A DNA stretch of 64,000 bases from Acetobacter tropicalis (GTDB lineage Bacteria; Pseudomonadota; Alphaproteobacteria; Acetobacterales; Acetobacteraceae), in NCBI RefSeq assembly GCF_001580915.1, contig NZ_LHZQ01000221.1, positions 1-64,000 of the forward strand, in the 5' to 3' direction. Each line of letters begins with the position of its first letter. The stretch's first letter is position 1. Shown in pieces: positions 39,034-47,033 of this stretch. Under the pieces are notes generated by a model. It was not told the DNA's origin and did not search any database. It worked only from the letters and a program-made list of their open reading frames with translations. A program made the translations under genes and the position numbers.

Positions 39034-39058
39034 CCCCCTCCTGAGTGAAGGGAGGGGG
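39034..39058 (-). terminator. Terminator of the downstream-facing lipoprotein gene
   Basis: Arms CCCCCTCC (39034-39041) and GGAGGGGG (39051-39058). On the minus strand the stem is followed by TTTTTCTTT. It lies eight bases beyond the lipoprotein stop and may also stop receptor transcripts from the other side. Confidence 0.75.
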
Positions 39059-39066
39059 GAAAGTCT

Positions 39067-40053
39067 TTAGTTGCCTGATGAGGATGTGGTGCTTTTTGTC
39101 GTGGGCACCTTCAGATAACTGGGCTTGGGTGAAAGCGTTTTGGGCTTTGCGGTTGATGAGGTGCTGTCATCGCCCTCACCAGCAGGGAACACTGGGTCAG
39201 GTTCACTGCTGGAGGGTGATGCGGCGGGTGCCGTCGTGTTCTGAGGAGCCTCCGTGCCCGGCACGTCCACCTTGGGTGTTGTAATATTTGGCACCTCTAC
39301 TTTTGGGGTGGTGATGGGCGCGTTTGTTGGCTCGGTGGTGGGCGAGGCCGGTTCCGCTGTGGATGTGGTGGGAGAGGTGACAGCCTGCGTTGTGGCAGCA
39401 GCGGCAGGAGCTGCGAGTGTGGCAGGGGTGCTCTCACCGGGTTTGCCCAACTGCTGGGTCTGAATGGCAGAGCCGACGGGTGTGCCCCCGGCATCCACAA
39501 GCCACGTGCTTAAGGAATGGCGAACCTGATATTCAAGTTCCACATTCATCCGCTGCATCATGTTCTGTGTGATTTCGTAAAGATTGGCCGGGCTATCCGC
39601 ATCCCCTTTTGAAAGGTCAGGGTGCACGGTGCTGCTTACATGGGCCTCAGCATGGGCGGCTTGCGTGCCACCGGGGTTGAGGATGTTCAGATGCACATCA
39701 ATCTGCCCGTTCAGCGTGCCACCGGCATTATGCAGGATGGAGGCACGGTCAATCACGAACTGGGCGGTGCTGCCGTTGTTGCTGGCTGCGGCCAGCCGAT
39801 CCTGAACCATCTGGCGTACAGCCTGAACGGGGGGCGTGGGGGCACGCGCGCCAATATCGCCGGGAACAGGGTTGGTCACGGTATTGTCCACCACTGAAAG
39901 CGTGCTGACATTCAGGTTCATCTGGCTGAGGTAATCATAGCGCAGCGGGGCAAAGTGCGTGGGTTGCTGTTCGCTCGCACAGCCAGCCAGCAGGGCTGGC
40001 AGCACAAGGGCGGCGGTGAGCGACAGGCGTAGCGGGCGAGAGAACAGCGTCAT
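39067..40053 (-). CDS. Lipoprotein with disordered Pro/Thr-rich tail, unknown function
   Basis: A 328-residue protein. The lipoprotein signal ends in ALLAGC with the lipidated Cys near residue 25. Residues 26-175 form a compact domain (LRYDYLSQMNLNVSTLSVVD, VQAVRQMVQDRLAAA, LYEITQNMMQRMNVELEYQVRHSL split by a predicted fold) that I cannot name. From about 190 it is low complexity with two copies of ITTPKV[ED]VP, then Ser/Thr/Pro/Lys stretches, probably spanning the periplasm or cell wall. It is a single gene with its own terminator, convergent with the siderophore receptor gene. Confidence 0.75.
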   Translation of the reverse strand: MTLFSRPLRLSLTAALVLPALLAGCASEQQPTHFAPLRYDYLSQMNLNVSTLSVVDNTVTNPVPGDIGARAPTPPVQAVRQMVQDRLAAASNNGSTAQFVIDRASILHNAGGTLNGQIDVHLNILNPGGTQAAHAEAHVSSTVHPDLSKGDADSPANLYEITQNMMQRMNVELEYQVRHSLSTWLVDAGGTPVGSAIQTQQLGKPGESTPATLAAPAAAATTQAVTSPTTSTAEPASPTTEPTNAPITTPKVEVPNITTPKVDVPGTEAPQNTTAPAASPSSSEPDPVFPAGEGDDSTSSTAKPKTLSPKPSYLKVPTTKSTTSSSGN

Positions 40054-40236
40054 GGTGTGGACCCTTTCTAGTCAAAGATCCCGGATCAAACTCGGATGAA
40101 GGCAGGAGCCGAGACTCTGCCCGGCCAAATCCTGCCTTCGGCGGCGGCGGCGGTCAACGGCCCGTTATGGTGCGTGCTGCGCTTCCTATCCGGGCTGGCA
40201 TGCAGTAGGGTCCGGCCATCAACAAGGAGAGTAAGT

Positions 40237-40587
40237 GTGGAGCGTAACCCGAGTTGCCCGACCTGCGGCTGTGAACACGTTTATCTGGATGGCAGCCTGT
40301 GGATCTGCCCGGAATGCGGGAACGAGTGGAGCCAGGACGCCACGGGCAACGATGCAGCGGAAGATACCAGCGTTGTGAAAGATGCCAACGGAAACGTTCT
40401 GACCGATGGCGATACCGTGACCGTTATCAAGGATCTGAAAATCAAAGGGTCTTCTCAGGCGGTGAAGGGTGGCACCAAGGTCAAGAATATCCGGCTGACC
40501 GATGGTGCGGACGGGCATAATATTGCCTGCAAAATTCCCGGTTTTGGCGCGATGAATCTGAAATCTGAATTTGTGAAGAAGTCCTGA
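40237..40587 (+). CDS. phnA: PhnA/YjdM family zinc-ribbon protein
   Basis: A 116-residue protein with an N-terminal zinc ribbon (CPTCGCEH and CPECGNEW) and the PhnA domain ([56 protein letters not shown]). Despite the historical name, a direct role in phosphonate use is not established; some members hydrolyse phosphonoacetate. AAGGAG sits seven bases before a GTG at 40237, which decides the start; an in-frame upstream extension to 40096 has no similarity. It is a single gene. Confidence 0.93.
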   Translation: MERNPSCPTCGCEHVYLDGSLWICPECGNEWSQDATGNDAAEDTSVVKDANGNVLTDGDTVTVIKDLKIKGSSQAVKGGTKVKNIRLTDGADGHNIACKIPGFGAMNLKSEFVKKS

Positions 40588-40722
40588 GGAGCCATCTTTC
40601 CTAGGGATCAGAGGCTTCCCGAAAGGGGCAGGACGGTTTTTGAGAGCCAAGTTGCCCATCATAAAAACGTCCTGTCAAAACACTCTGTCTGCAAGCCCGG
40701 TGCCAGTGCATCGGGCGTACAG

Positions 40723-40806
40723 CTATTTGGTGTTTTTGTGCACATAAAGGCGGGCATCCTGACCCGGACAGCCCGCCGCACCAAGCCGCCCGAACTTGTT
40801 TTTCAT
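40723..40806 (-). CDS. Possible 27-residue microprotein
   Basis: A short frame begins ATG at 40806, 48 bases beyond the flavin reductase stop and on its strand, with AAAGAG upstream, and encodes a basic peptide starting MKNKFGRLGAAGCPGQD. A GGCGGGC/GCCCGCC stem (40749-40755 and 40771-40777) lies inside it, so an RNA structure is an equally good reading. Very tentative. Confidence 0.18.
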   Translation of the reverse strand: MKNKFGRLGAAGCPGQDARLYVHKNTK

Positions 40807-40854
40807 TTTGGTGCTCTTTTGTCGGGAAGCCTTGTGTAGAAAAGGGCGGGGCTT

Positions 40855-41397
40855 TCAAAGGCCTTCAGGCAATTTTGACTGCATCATTTCTTTTCTATCA
40901 ATTTTGCGGCCATCGACGATAAAGGTGCCGTCCCCTACCGCATGTAGGGTCCGTTGTTCCTTCCGGCTGGTGTCAAAATAGGCTTCAAGTCCTTCCAGAA
41001 TAAGAATGTTGTGGCGGTCAATTCTGTCCACCAGCCTGCACTCGATATTGGCGAGGCATTCCTTGATAAGAGGCGCTCTAACATGGGCTGCTTTGAGGGG
41101 CGTGAGCGCGAATTTATCAAATTTGTCAGTATCTTCGCCTGAGCACGTGCCGATCCCCACCACGGTATCAATCATGTCCACAGTCGGAAGTGAGATCACG
41201 CACTCCTTTGTTTTTGTGAGTGCGGTATAAGAATAGTTCCATGGTCCGGTGGTAATGGCAAAACTGGCTGAAAAATCCAGCACCATGCTCCATGTTAGAG
41301 TCATGATATTGCTTCTGGTGCCATCATGCGTGGTGATCAGAAGAACCGGGCCGGGTTCCAGCAGCGTAAAAGCGCGGTTGAGGGGCAAATGCTTCAT
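40855..41397 (-). CDS. Flavin reductase family protein (FMN-binding split barrel)
   Basis: A 180-residue member of the flavin reductase/flavoredoxin (DIM6/NTAB) group. GPVLLITTHDGTRSNIMTLTW binds FMN, and SASFAITTGPWNYSY, KECVISLPTVDMIDTV and GTCSGEDTDKFDKF are family landmarks. Members reduce flavins for partner monooxygenases or reduce small substrates themselves. No monooxygenase gene adjoins it; the nitronate monooxygenase is 20 kb away and does not need a partner. It is a single gene on the minus strand. Confidence 0.88.
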   Translation of the reverse strand: MKHLPLNRAFTLLEPGPVLLITTHDGTRSNIMTLTWSMVLDFSASFAITTGPWNYSYTALTKTKECVISLPTVDMIDTVVGIGTCSGEDTDKFDKFALTPLKAAHVRAPLIKECLANIECRLVDRIDRHNILILEGLEAYFDTSRKEQRTLHAVGDGTFIVDGRKIDRKEMMQSKLPEGL

Positions 41398-41555
41398 GTC
41401 ATCCTCTTCTGCTCACGTCTGTACACACTGGCACAGTCTTGGTGAGAGCGCTCTTCTAAAAAGCCAGTGCTTTCAAAGGGCAAACTCCAGCAGATCTGAC
41501 GCGCAACCGGGCTGAACGTTACAGACTAAAAGAGGCGTCATGACGCTGGAAGCAA

Positions 41556-41592
41556 AACGGCCCATGCAACAGGGCTGTGTGCATGGGCCGTT
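41556..41592 (-). terminator. Terminator of the argD-argF-hslO run
   Basis: Perfect 12-base arms AACGGCCCATGC (41556-41567) and GCATGGGCCGTT (41581-41592). On the minus strand the stem is followed by only a short T-run (TTTTGCTTCC). It lies 45 bases beyond the hslO stop. Confidence 0.7.
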
Positions 41593-41636
41593 AAGGGATG
41601 TCTTGTTTAACAAAAGCCGAAAAAAGGGAGGAGGTT

Positions 41637-42587
41637 TCAGCCTGCGTGAGGCGAAATATCCTTCCGGGGAAAGCGGAAGTCGATGTTGCAGAACTCACAG
41701 GTCATGACAATCTGGCCGTCATCCTGTGCCATATGGTCCAGATCATCATCCGGGAAGCCCTGAAGCACATCGGCCAGACGCGCGCGCGAGCAACGGCAAC
41801 CATAGGCCAGCGCGCGCGGGTGGCCTATTTGCAGACCTTCCTCATGGAACAGGCGATACAGGAGATCAGCCGGAGGCAATGTATCGTCCAGCAGTTCCCG
41901 GCTGGTGAGGGTGGTCGCCAGAATGGTCGCTGTCTCCCAGCTTGCATCGGCATTCTCATCTCCCACCACGTGAGAGCCCCCTTCACCCGCAATACGCTCC
42001 AGCACCAGTCCACCTGCGCGCCAGCCTGCATCGGTCATTTTGCAGCTTAGATAGATCCAGCAGGCGTGCTGTTCACTGGTGGCGAAGTAGTGGGAGGCCA
42101 TGGTGGCAAGATCATCTCCCGCAATGTCCACAATACCCTGATGCCGCTCCGTATCCGGTCCCTGATCCACGGTCAGGGCAAGATAGCCATTGCCCAGAAG
42201 ATCGCGGTCCGTCGGGTTGGGTGTTTCTGCCAGAAGCGCGTTCAGGGCGTCTTCATCCGTGCGGGCGTAAAAGCGCAGAGCACCCGTATCCGTGCAGTCC
42301 GCAACCAGCATGGTGACAGGACCATCGCCCTTGATCTGAAGAGAAAAAGAGCCCTGAAACTTCAGCGCGGAGGCCAGTGCCGCCACAACAGTCAGCGCTT
42401 TGCCTGCCAGCCGGGTGACGGGGGCAGGATGGTCATGACGGGTCAGCAGCACATCCGCCAGCACGCCAAGGCGGATCAGCCGTCCGCGCACGGGGCGGCC
42501 TTGCAGGAAAAACGGGGTTATGCCGCCCGGCACAACCAGATCAGGCACATCGGGACGGTCACGGTCAAGAAAAGCGGGGGTTTGCAT
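41637..42587 (-). CDS. hslO: Redox-regulated chaperone Hsp33
   Basis: Holdase activated by oxidative unfolding, about 316 residues. The C-terminal redox switch has the four zinc-binding Cys as YGCRCSR and MTCEFCN. The N-terminal core shows VADVLLTRHDHPAPV, ALKFQGSFSLQIKGDGP and MLVADCTDTG. The ATG at 42587 (MQTPAFLDRDRPD) is chosen by homology; its ribosome site is poor. It is the last gene of the argD-argF-unknown run, 122 bases after the unknown gene, and could also have its own promoter. For an organism exposed to acid, ethanol and peroxide this chaperone makes sense, but that is inference. Confidence 0.95.
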   Translation of the reverse strand: MQTPAFLDRDRPDVPDLVVPGGITPFFLQGRPVRGRLIRLGVLADVLLTRHDHPAPVTRLAGKALTVVAALASALKFQGSFSLQIKGDGPVTMLVADCTDTGALRFYARTDEDALNALLAETPNPTDRDLLGNGYLALTVDQGPDTERHQGIVDIAGDDLATMASHYFATSEQHACWIYLSCKMTDAGWRAGGLVLERIAGEGGSHVVGDENADASWETATILATTLTSRELLDDTLPPADLLYRLFHEEGLQIGHPRALAYGCRCSRARLADVLQGFPDDDLDHMAQDDGQIVMTCEFCNIDFRFPRKDISPHAG

Positions 42588-42709
42588 GATGGGGGGCCTT
42601 GAAAAAAGAAAAACGGGCAGAAAGTGCGCGGAGGCCATCCACATAAATGCTTGAGAAAAAGCATCCTATGGCTGGCGGCGCTCTTCTGCCCGCGTCAACA
42701 CGTTCTGCT

Positions 42710-43024
42710 TTAAATGGCGCTTGAAATGTCCAGTTCAAGCTTTTCCAGCTTCTGTTCAAGCGCCCGGCTGGTTTCAGCATCCATGTCCAGCCCATCTTTC
42801 AGAGCGCGTAGCAACCCCTGACGGCAGGCATCATGGGCGCGGTCCAGATCAGCAGCACGGCCGCATCCTGCCAGGCAATCCAGATAGGAGGCACGAAACG
42901 GAGCCAGCTTGTCTGCCGGGAAAGGCAGGGTTGCCAGAATTCTGTCCAGCGAATCTTCCACCCAGCCGGGGGCGGCGGGTGTTTCTTCCGTGCTGGTAGG
43001 GTGTGCGTTCTCCGTACCGCTCAT
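42710..43024 (-). CDS. Conserved-looking hypothetical protein between argF and hslO
   Basis: A 104-residue soluble acidic protein that I do not recognise. It has a Ser/Thr/Pro-rich N-terminus, then a helical core (GWVEDSLDRILATLPFP, LAPFRASYLDCLAGCG) with a short CLAGCG Cys pair and a C-terminal helix rich in Leu, Glu and Lys that could be a coiled coil. The start lies three bases after the argF stop, so it is almost certainly translated from the same transcript. Its position between argF and hslO might mean a partner role to either, but nothing in the sequence proves this. Confidence 0.7.
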   Translation of the reverse strand: MSGTENAHPTSTEETPAAPGWVEDSLDRILATLPFPADKLAPFRASYLDCLAGCGRAADLDRAHDACRQGLLRALKDGLDMDAETSRALEQKLEKLELDISSAI

Positions 43025-43027
43025 TGC

Positions 43028-44026
43028 TTATTCCTTCCCGAAAGAAAGCCAGTCTGCGCCGCCCATGGCCCATGCCAGCACACCTTTCTGGGCATGCAGG
43101 CGGTTTTCAGCTTCATCAAACACCACGGATTGCGGGCCTTCAAACACGTCCTTTGTTACTTCCTCACCTATATGGGCAGGCAGGCAGTGCATGAACAGGG
43201 CATTGGGGGCTGCAAGCGCCATCAGGGCAGGATTGACCTGATAGGCTTCCAGCTTGGCCATGCGGGTGGCGGCTTCTTCTTCTGAATCAGACATGCTGAT
43301 CCAAGTGTCCGTCACCACGCAATCAGCACCTTTCACGGCTTCACGCGGGTCGGCGGTCCATTCCACCGCGCCCCCTTCACGGGTGGCCCAGTCGAGCACG
43401 TCCTGCGGTGGGCGCATATCTGGCGGGGTGGCGGCACGCAGTTTGAACCCAAAGCGCACGGCCCCTTCAATCAGGGACACCAGCACATTGTTGCCGTCAC
43501 CGGTCCAGGCAAAGGTGCGGCCTTTTACGGGGCCGCGATGTTCTTCAAACGTCAGAATGTCAGCCAGAATCTGCACCGGGTGAGAGCTTGGTGTTAGGCC
43601 GTTGATAACGGGCACGCTGCTCCATTTCGCCAGATCAAGCAGGGAGCTTGTCTTGCCGGTGCGCAGCACCAGCGCATCTACAAAGCGGGAAAGCACGCGG
43701 GCAGTATCGGCAATGGTCTCCCCCCGCCCCAACTGCATTTCGCCCGGTGTGAGGATAATGGCGTCCCCCCCAAGCTGGCGGATGCCTACTTCAAAAGAAA
43801 CGCGGGTACGGGTGGAGGGTTTGGAGAGGATAATGCCCAGCATCCGCCCGGCCAGTGGCAGGCGCGGGTGCAGAGGGAACCGCCGCCCCTGCTGCATGGT
43901 CTTCATGCTGCGGGCAACATCCAGAATCTGGCGCAGGGTTGCTGCGTCCAGATCTTTCAGGTCAAGAAAATGGCGCGGCCCGGCCTGGGTCTGGGTAGGG
44001 GAGACGGTGGAAAGGGCAGCGCTCAC
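43028..44026 (-). CDS. argF: Ornithine carbamoyltransferase
   Basis: Makes citrulline from ornithine and carbamoyl phosphate in arginine synthesis, 332 residues. SKPSTRTRVSFEVG (carbamoyl phosphate loop) is near residue 70, HPVQILADILT near 154, DTWISMSDSEEE near 241, and HCLPAHIGEEV near 285, all expected. Length is typical. The ATG overlaps the argD stop by four bases (ATGA), so the two are translationally coupled. The 104-residue unknown gene follows three bases after its stop. Confidence 0.98.
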   Translation of the reverse strand: MSAALSTVSPTQTQAGPRHFLDLKDLDAATLRQILDVARSMKTMQQGRRFPLHPRLPLAGRMLGIILSKPSTRTRVSFEVGIRQLGGDAIILTPGEMQLGRGETIADTARVLSRFVDALVLRTGKTSSLLDLAKWSSVPVINGLTPSSHPVQILADILTFEEHRGPVKGRTFAWTGDGNNVLVSLIEGAVRFGFKLRAATPPDMRPPQDVLDWATREGGAVEWTADPREAVKGADCVVTDTWISMSDSEEEAATRMAKLEAYQVNPALMALAAPNALFMHCLPAHIGEEVTKDVFEGPQSVVFDEAENRLHAQKGVLAWAMGGADWLSFGKE

Positions 44027-45225
44027 GGGGTTGGCTCCAGAACTGTCTTGTTATTATGGCTATTGGAAAAAATGGCCTGCCGCAGGCGGGATACCGCTTC
44101 CATGCAATCTTCTTCCGTAACGGTAAGGGGCGGCACCAGACGGAGAACATTGTCTCCGGCCGTTACGCACAACAGGCCAGCATTTTGTGCGGCAGCTTGC
44201 ACTTCCCCTACTGGCGGCACGCAACGCAGGCCGATCAGCAGGCCAAGGCCACGGCGTTCGGAAAACACGCCCGGCGCTTCTTTCACCAGTTTATCCAGCT
44301 GGGTGTCCAGCAGTTTGGCGCGGGCCTGCACCTGCTCAAGAAAGCCCGGGGCCAGCAGAACATCCAGCACGGCGTTGGCGGCGGCGCAGGCCAGCGGGTT
44401 ACCGCCAAACGTGGTGCCGTGGGTGCCTGCTGTCATGCCCTTGGCGACCGCTTCCGTTGCCAGAACAGCGCCGATGGGAAAGCCGCCGCCCAGCCCTTTG
44501 GCTGTGGAGAGCACATCCGGCTTGATGCCTGCCCATTCATGCGCAAACAGCTTGCCGGTACGGCCTACACCACATTGCACTTCATCAAGTGCCAGCAGCA
44601 CGCCCGTTTCATCACACAGGGCACGCAGCGCCCGCAGATACTCTGGCGAGGCAACCTTGATGCCGCTTTCACCCTGAATGGGTTCCAGCATCACGGCGGC
44701 GGTACGGGGCGTGATGGCGGCCTTCACGGCCTCGATGTCATTGAACGGCACATGCAGGAAGCCCGGAACCGGAGTGCCGAAGCCTTCCAGATATTTCGGG
44801 TTGCCTGTGGCGGAGAGCATGGCCAGCGTGCGGCCATGGAACGCGCCATCCATGCAGATGATTTCCGTCCGTTCCGGGTGGCCCGCAAGAGCCTGTGCCC
44901 GGCGGGCGAATTTCACCATGCCTTCATTGGCTTCCGCGCCGGAATTGCAGAAGAACGCGCTATCCGCAAAGCTGTTATCCACCAGCCGCTGCGCCAGCTT
45001 TTCAGCCTGCGGAATACGGAACAGGTTGGACACATGCATGACCTTGGCGGCCTGCTGCTGCACGGTTTCCACCAGATGCGGGTGGCCATGGCCAACGGAG
45101 CATGTGGCAATGCCAGCAGCAAAATCCAGGAATCGTCGCCCGTCCGTGGTGTACAGCCATGCGCCTTCGCCACGCTCAAAGGCGAGGTCAGCGCGGTTGT
45201 AGGTAGGGGTCAGGGCTGGAATCAT
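44023..45225 (-). CDS. argD: Acetylornithine aminotransferase
   Basis: PLP-dependent class III aminotransferase of the arginine pathway, 400 residues. GIATCSVGHGHPHLV, FCNSGAEANEGMVKFAR near residue 100, GAFHGRTLAMLSATGNPKY, LALDEVQCGVGRTGK and STAKGLGGGFPIGA with the PLP lysine match ArgD. It may also serve lysine synthesis as a DapC, as in E. coli. The frame is open 53 codons upstream to 45384, but that part covers a terminator-like leader and has no similarity; homology starts at MIPALTPTYNRADLAFERG. The usual ribosome site is missing. It is the first gene of argD-argF-unknown-hslO. Confidence 0.96.
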   Translation of the reverse strand: MIPALTPTYNRADLAFERGEGAWLYTTDGRRFLDFAAGIATCSVGHGHPHLVETVQQQAAKVMHVSNLFRIPQAEKLAQRLVDNSFADSAFFCNSGAEANEGMVKFARRAQALAGHPERTEIICMDGAFHGRTLAMLSATGNPKYLEGFGTPVPGFLHVPFNDIEAVKAAITPRTAAVMLEPIQGESGIKVASPEYLRALRALCDETGVLLALDEVQCGVGRTGKLFAHEWAGIKPDVLSTAKGLGGGFPIGAVLATEAVAKGMTAGTHGTTFGGNPLACAAANAVLDVLLAPGFLEQVQARAKLLDTQLDKLVKEAPGVFSERRGLGLLIGLRCVPPVGEVQAAAQNAGLLCVTAGDNVLRLVPPLTVTEEDCMEAVSRLRQAIFSNSHNNKTVLEPTP

Positions 45226-45288
45226 GGAGGTTATCTTTGTGTTGCTGTCATTGTTCAAAAAAGGGACAAAATCACGCAAAACAGAAAA

Positions 45289-45314
45289 CGCCCGCTGCCT
45301 GTGTGGAGCGGGCG
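45289..45314 (-). promoter_or_regulatory. Terminator-like hairpin in the argD leader
   Basis: Arms CGCCCGCT (45289-45296) and AGCGGGCG (45307-45314). On the minus strand the stem is followed by TTTTCTGTTTT, about 60 bases before the argD start. It has the shape of an attenuator; no clear leader peptide with its own stop was found. Confidence 0.45.
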
Positions 45315-45467
45315 ACCCGTTGCGGACGCAATGATGACTGCGTTGTGCAGCCAGAGTCAAACGCAGAGTGCGAAAATCATACATGAAACTGTCACATTTC
45401 TTGCGTGCAGAGATGTGCTGACGTCATGAATAGTCATTTCGGTGTGTTTTGAGGCATACTCTGTTGC

Positions 45468-46142
45468 ATGGCGTCTTCATCCTCTTCCGGGCCTGACAGC
45501 CCACCCCCTCCTCCTGATCGCGCAGCTTTGCGAGAAGCGGCTTTGGCGCATCTGGCGCGTTTTGGCACCACCCGCCACGGGCTGGAGCAGGTGTTGGCGC
45601 GCCGTGTGTCTCGGTGGGAGCGTGCAGCGCTGAAAGCTGGGGTAGAAGCGGATGAGGTCAGCGCCGCGGTTGCCGCCCTGAAGCCCGTCATTCAGGCCGT
45701 GGCGGCAGATATGGTGCAGCTTGGCGCAGTGAATGATGAAGCCTTTGCCAGAGCACGAGCCAAAAAGCTGGTGCGTTCCGGTCGGTCAGGCAAGGCGGTG
45801 CAGGCGCATCTGGCTGCCCGAGGGGTGGAGGCAGATGTGCGTAATGTCGCCTTGCAGGATGTGGTGGAAGGGTTTTCTCCTCAGGAAACAGAGCTTTCAG
45901 CAGCTCTGGTTCTGGCCCGCAAACGGCGGCTGGGGCCTTTTGCTGGCAGGCCATCGCTGCGTGCTTCTTCTTATGAGGAAGAGGAGGAGCAGGATGAGAG
46001 GCAGAAAGCCATGGCCGAGCGGCAGCGCGCGCTTGGTGTGCTGGCCCGGTCCGGTTACGGACGGGATGTGGCCGAACGGGTGCTGGATATGGAGCCGGAA
46101 GAAGCCGGACGATGGATGGAGCGGTTGAGGTCCGAATCGTGA
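45468..46142 (+). CDS. recX: RecX, regulator of RecA
   Basis: Binds RecA filaments and limits strand exchange. It has 224 residues: a Ser/Pro-rich N-terminus, then three-helix repeats (ALAHLARFGTTRHGLEQVLARRV, LGAVNDEAFARARAKKLVRSGRSG and ALGVLARSGYGRDVAERVLDM split across the domain). An acidic stretch EEEEEQDERQK near residue 169 is an insertion compared with short RecX proteins. The ATG at 45468 is the first start. The stop overlaps the GTG of the CHAP gene. recA is not in the window. Confidence 0.88.
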   Translation: MASSSSSGPDSPPPPPDRAALREAALAHLARFGTTRHGLEQVLARRVSRWERAALKAGVEADEVSAAVAALKPVIQAVAADMVQLGAVNDEAFARARAKKLVRSGRSGKAVQAHLAARGVEADVRNVALQDVVEGFSPQETELSAALVLARKRRLGPFAGRPSLRASSYEEEEEQDERQKAMAERQRALGVLARSGYGRDVAERVLDMEPEEAGRWMERLRSES

Positions 46143-46588
46143 AGCGATACGTGTTTTTGCTGCTGCCGCTTTTTCTGGCGGCCTGCGGCGGTGGGTGGAA
46201 TGGCTCCGTGCAATGCGCCCCTTACGCCAGAGAGCACTCTGCCATTAATCTGCGCGGTGCCGCAGCTAGTTGGTGGAACCAGGCACGCGGCCAATATGCA
46301 CGGTCTTCCGCGCCGCATCAGGGAGATGTTCTGGTGTTCCGCTCTACGCGCCGGCTGCCATCGGGGCATGTTTCCGTGGTGCGGAAGGTGGAAAACTCCC
46401 GCCTTGTGCTGGTGGATCACGCCAACTGGGAGCCCGGGCGGGTGACGCATAAGGCGCCGGTGGAGGATGTTTCTCCTGCCAATGACTGGACGCGCGTGCG
46501 GGTATGGTGGTCACCTGTTCACGGGTTGGGGAAAACCGTTTATCCTGCTTACGGCTTTATAGAGCCTATTGTGATGGGCAGTAGCTGA
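46139..46588 (+). CDS. CHAP-domain lipoprotein, probable peptidoglycan amidase/peptidase
   Basis: A 149-residue lipoprotein. The signal KRYVFLLLPLFLAACGGG has the lipobox LAAC. The mature part is a small CHAP domain: catalytic Cys in VQCAPYARE near residue 32, and His in LPSGHVSVVRKV near 79, with LVDHANW supplying the third residue. CHAP enzymes cut amide or peptide bonds of peptidoglycan. The GTG at 46139 overlaps the recX TGA by four bases (GTGA), with GAGG upstream, so translation is coupled to recX. Upstream in-frame starts would lie inside recX. A functional link with RecX is not obvious. Confidence 0.82.
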   Translation: MKRYVFLLLPLFLAACGGGWNGSVQCAPYAREHSAINLRGAAASWWNQARGQYARSSAPHQGDVLVFRSTRRLPSGHVSVVRKVENSRLVLVDHANWEPGRVTHKAPVEDVSPANDWTRVRVWWSPVHGLGKTVYPAYGFIEPIVMGSS

Positions 46589-46755
46589 GAGACGCTGGCG
46601 GGGCCGGGCGTTTGGTATTGCCGCGGCGGGTTTTGCGGCCAGATGCAGGAGTTCGGGCTTGCATGAGAAGACAAGCGCCGCCATGTGGTCTAAGACAGAC
46701 GCAGGATTAGATGGGCCGTCCCGGCTGTGTCGGCATGTAAGCAGAGGACTGTTGA

Positions 46756-47007
46756 ATGGGTAGCTTGAGCATCTGGCACTGGCTGATTGTGCTTGTGGTT
46801 GTGCTGGTGGTTTTTGGTGGCGGCGGCAAGATCAGCTCCATGATGGGAGACTTCGCGAAGGGGATCAAATCCTTCAAGAAGCACATGGCGGATGATGAAC
46901 CGATGGATGATAGCGCAAGCCGCCCCAACGGGCATATTGCGCCACCTTCGGCCACCACGCCGGTTGAGCCTGTTCCCGCAGCGCGGGACAAGACACCGCA
47001 GCCCTGA
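46756..47007 (+). CDS. tatA: Sec-independent translocase protein TatA
   Basis: Pore-forming component of the twin-arginine export system, 83 residues. One N-terminal membrane segment ([15 protein letters not shown]) is followed by the hinge and amphipathic helix [20 protein letters not shown], then a Pro/Ser-rich tail, the TatA plan. It begins the co-directional run tatA-mtnB-mtnD-mtnC-ribF, with 26 bases to mtnB. tatB and tatC are not next to it and not seen in the window. Confidence 0.95.
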   Translation: MGSLSIWHWLIVLVVVLVVFGGGGKISSMMGDFAKGIKSFKKHMADDEPMDDSASRPNGHIAPPSATTPVEPVPAARDKTPQP

Positions 47008-47033
47008 ACCCAAGGCGCTGGCAGGATCAAGGT

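Noticed and set aside
40629-40674. Terminator of phnA formed by CAGGACG-type arms
   Set aside because: The T-run is inside the stem and the loop is long; no T-run follows. An inverted repeat exists, but terminator function is not supported.
44056-45429. A 457-codon open frame antisense to argD
   Set aside because: Same explanation: it mirrors a highly biased gene and has Gln/His/Arg-rich shadow composition.
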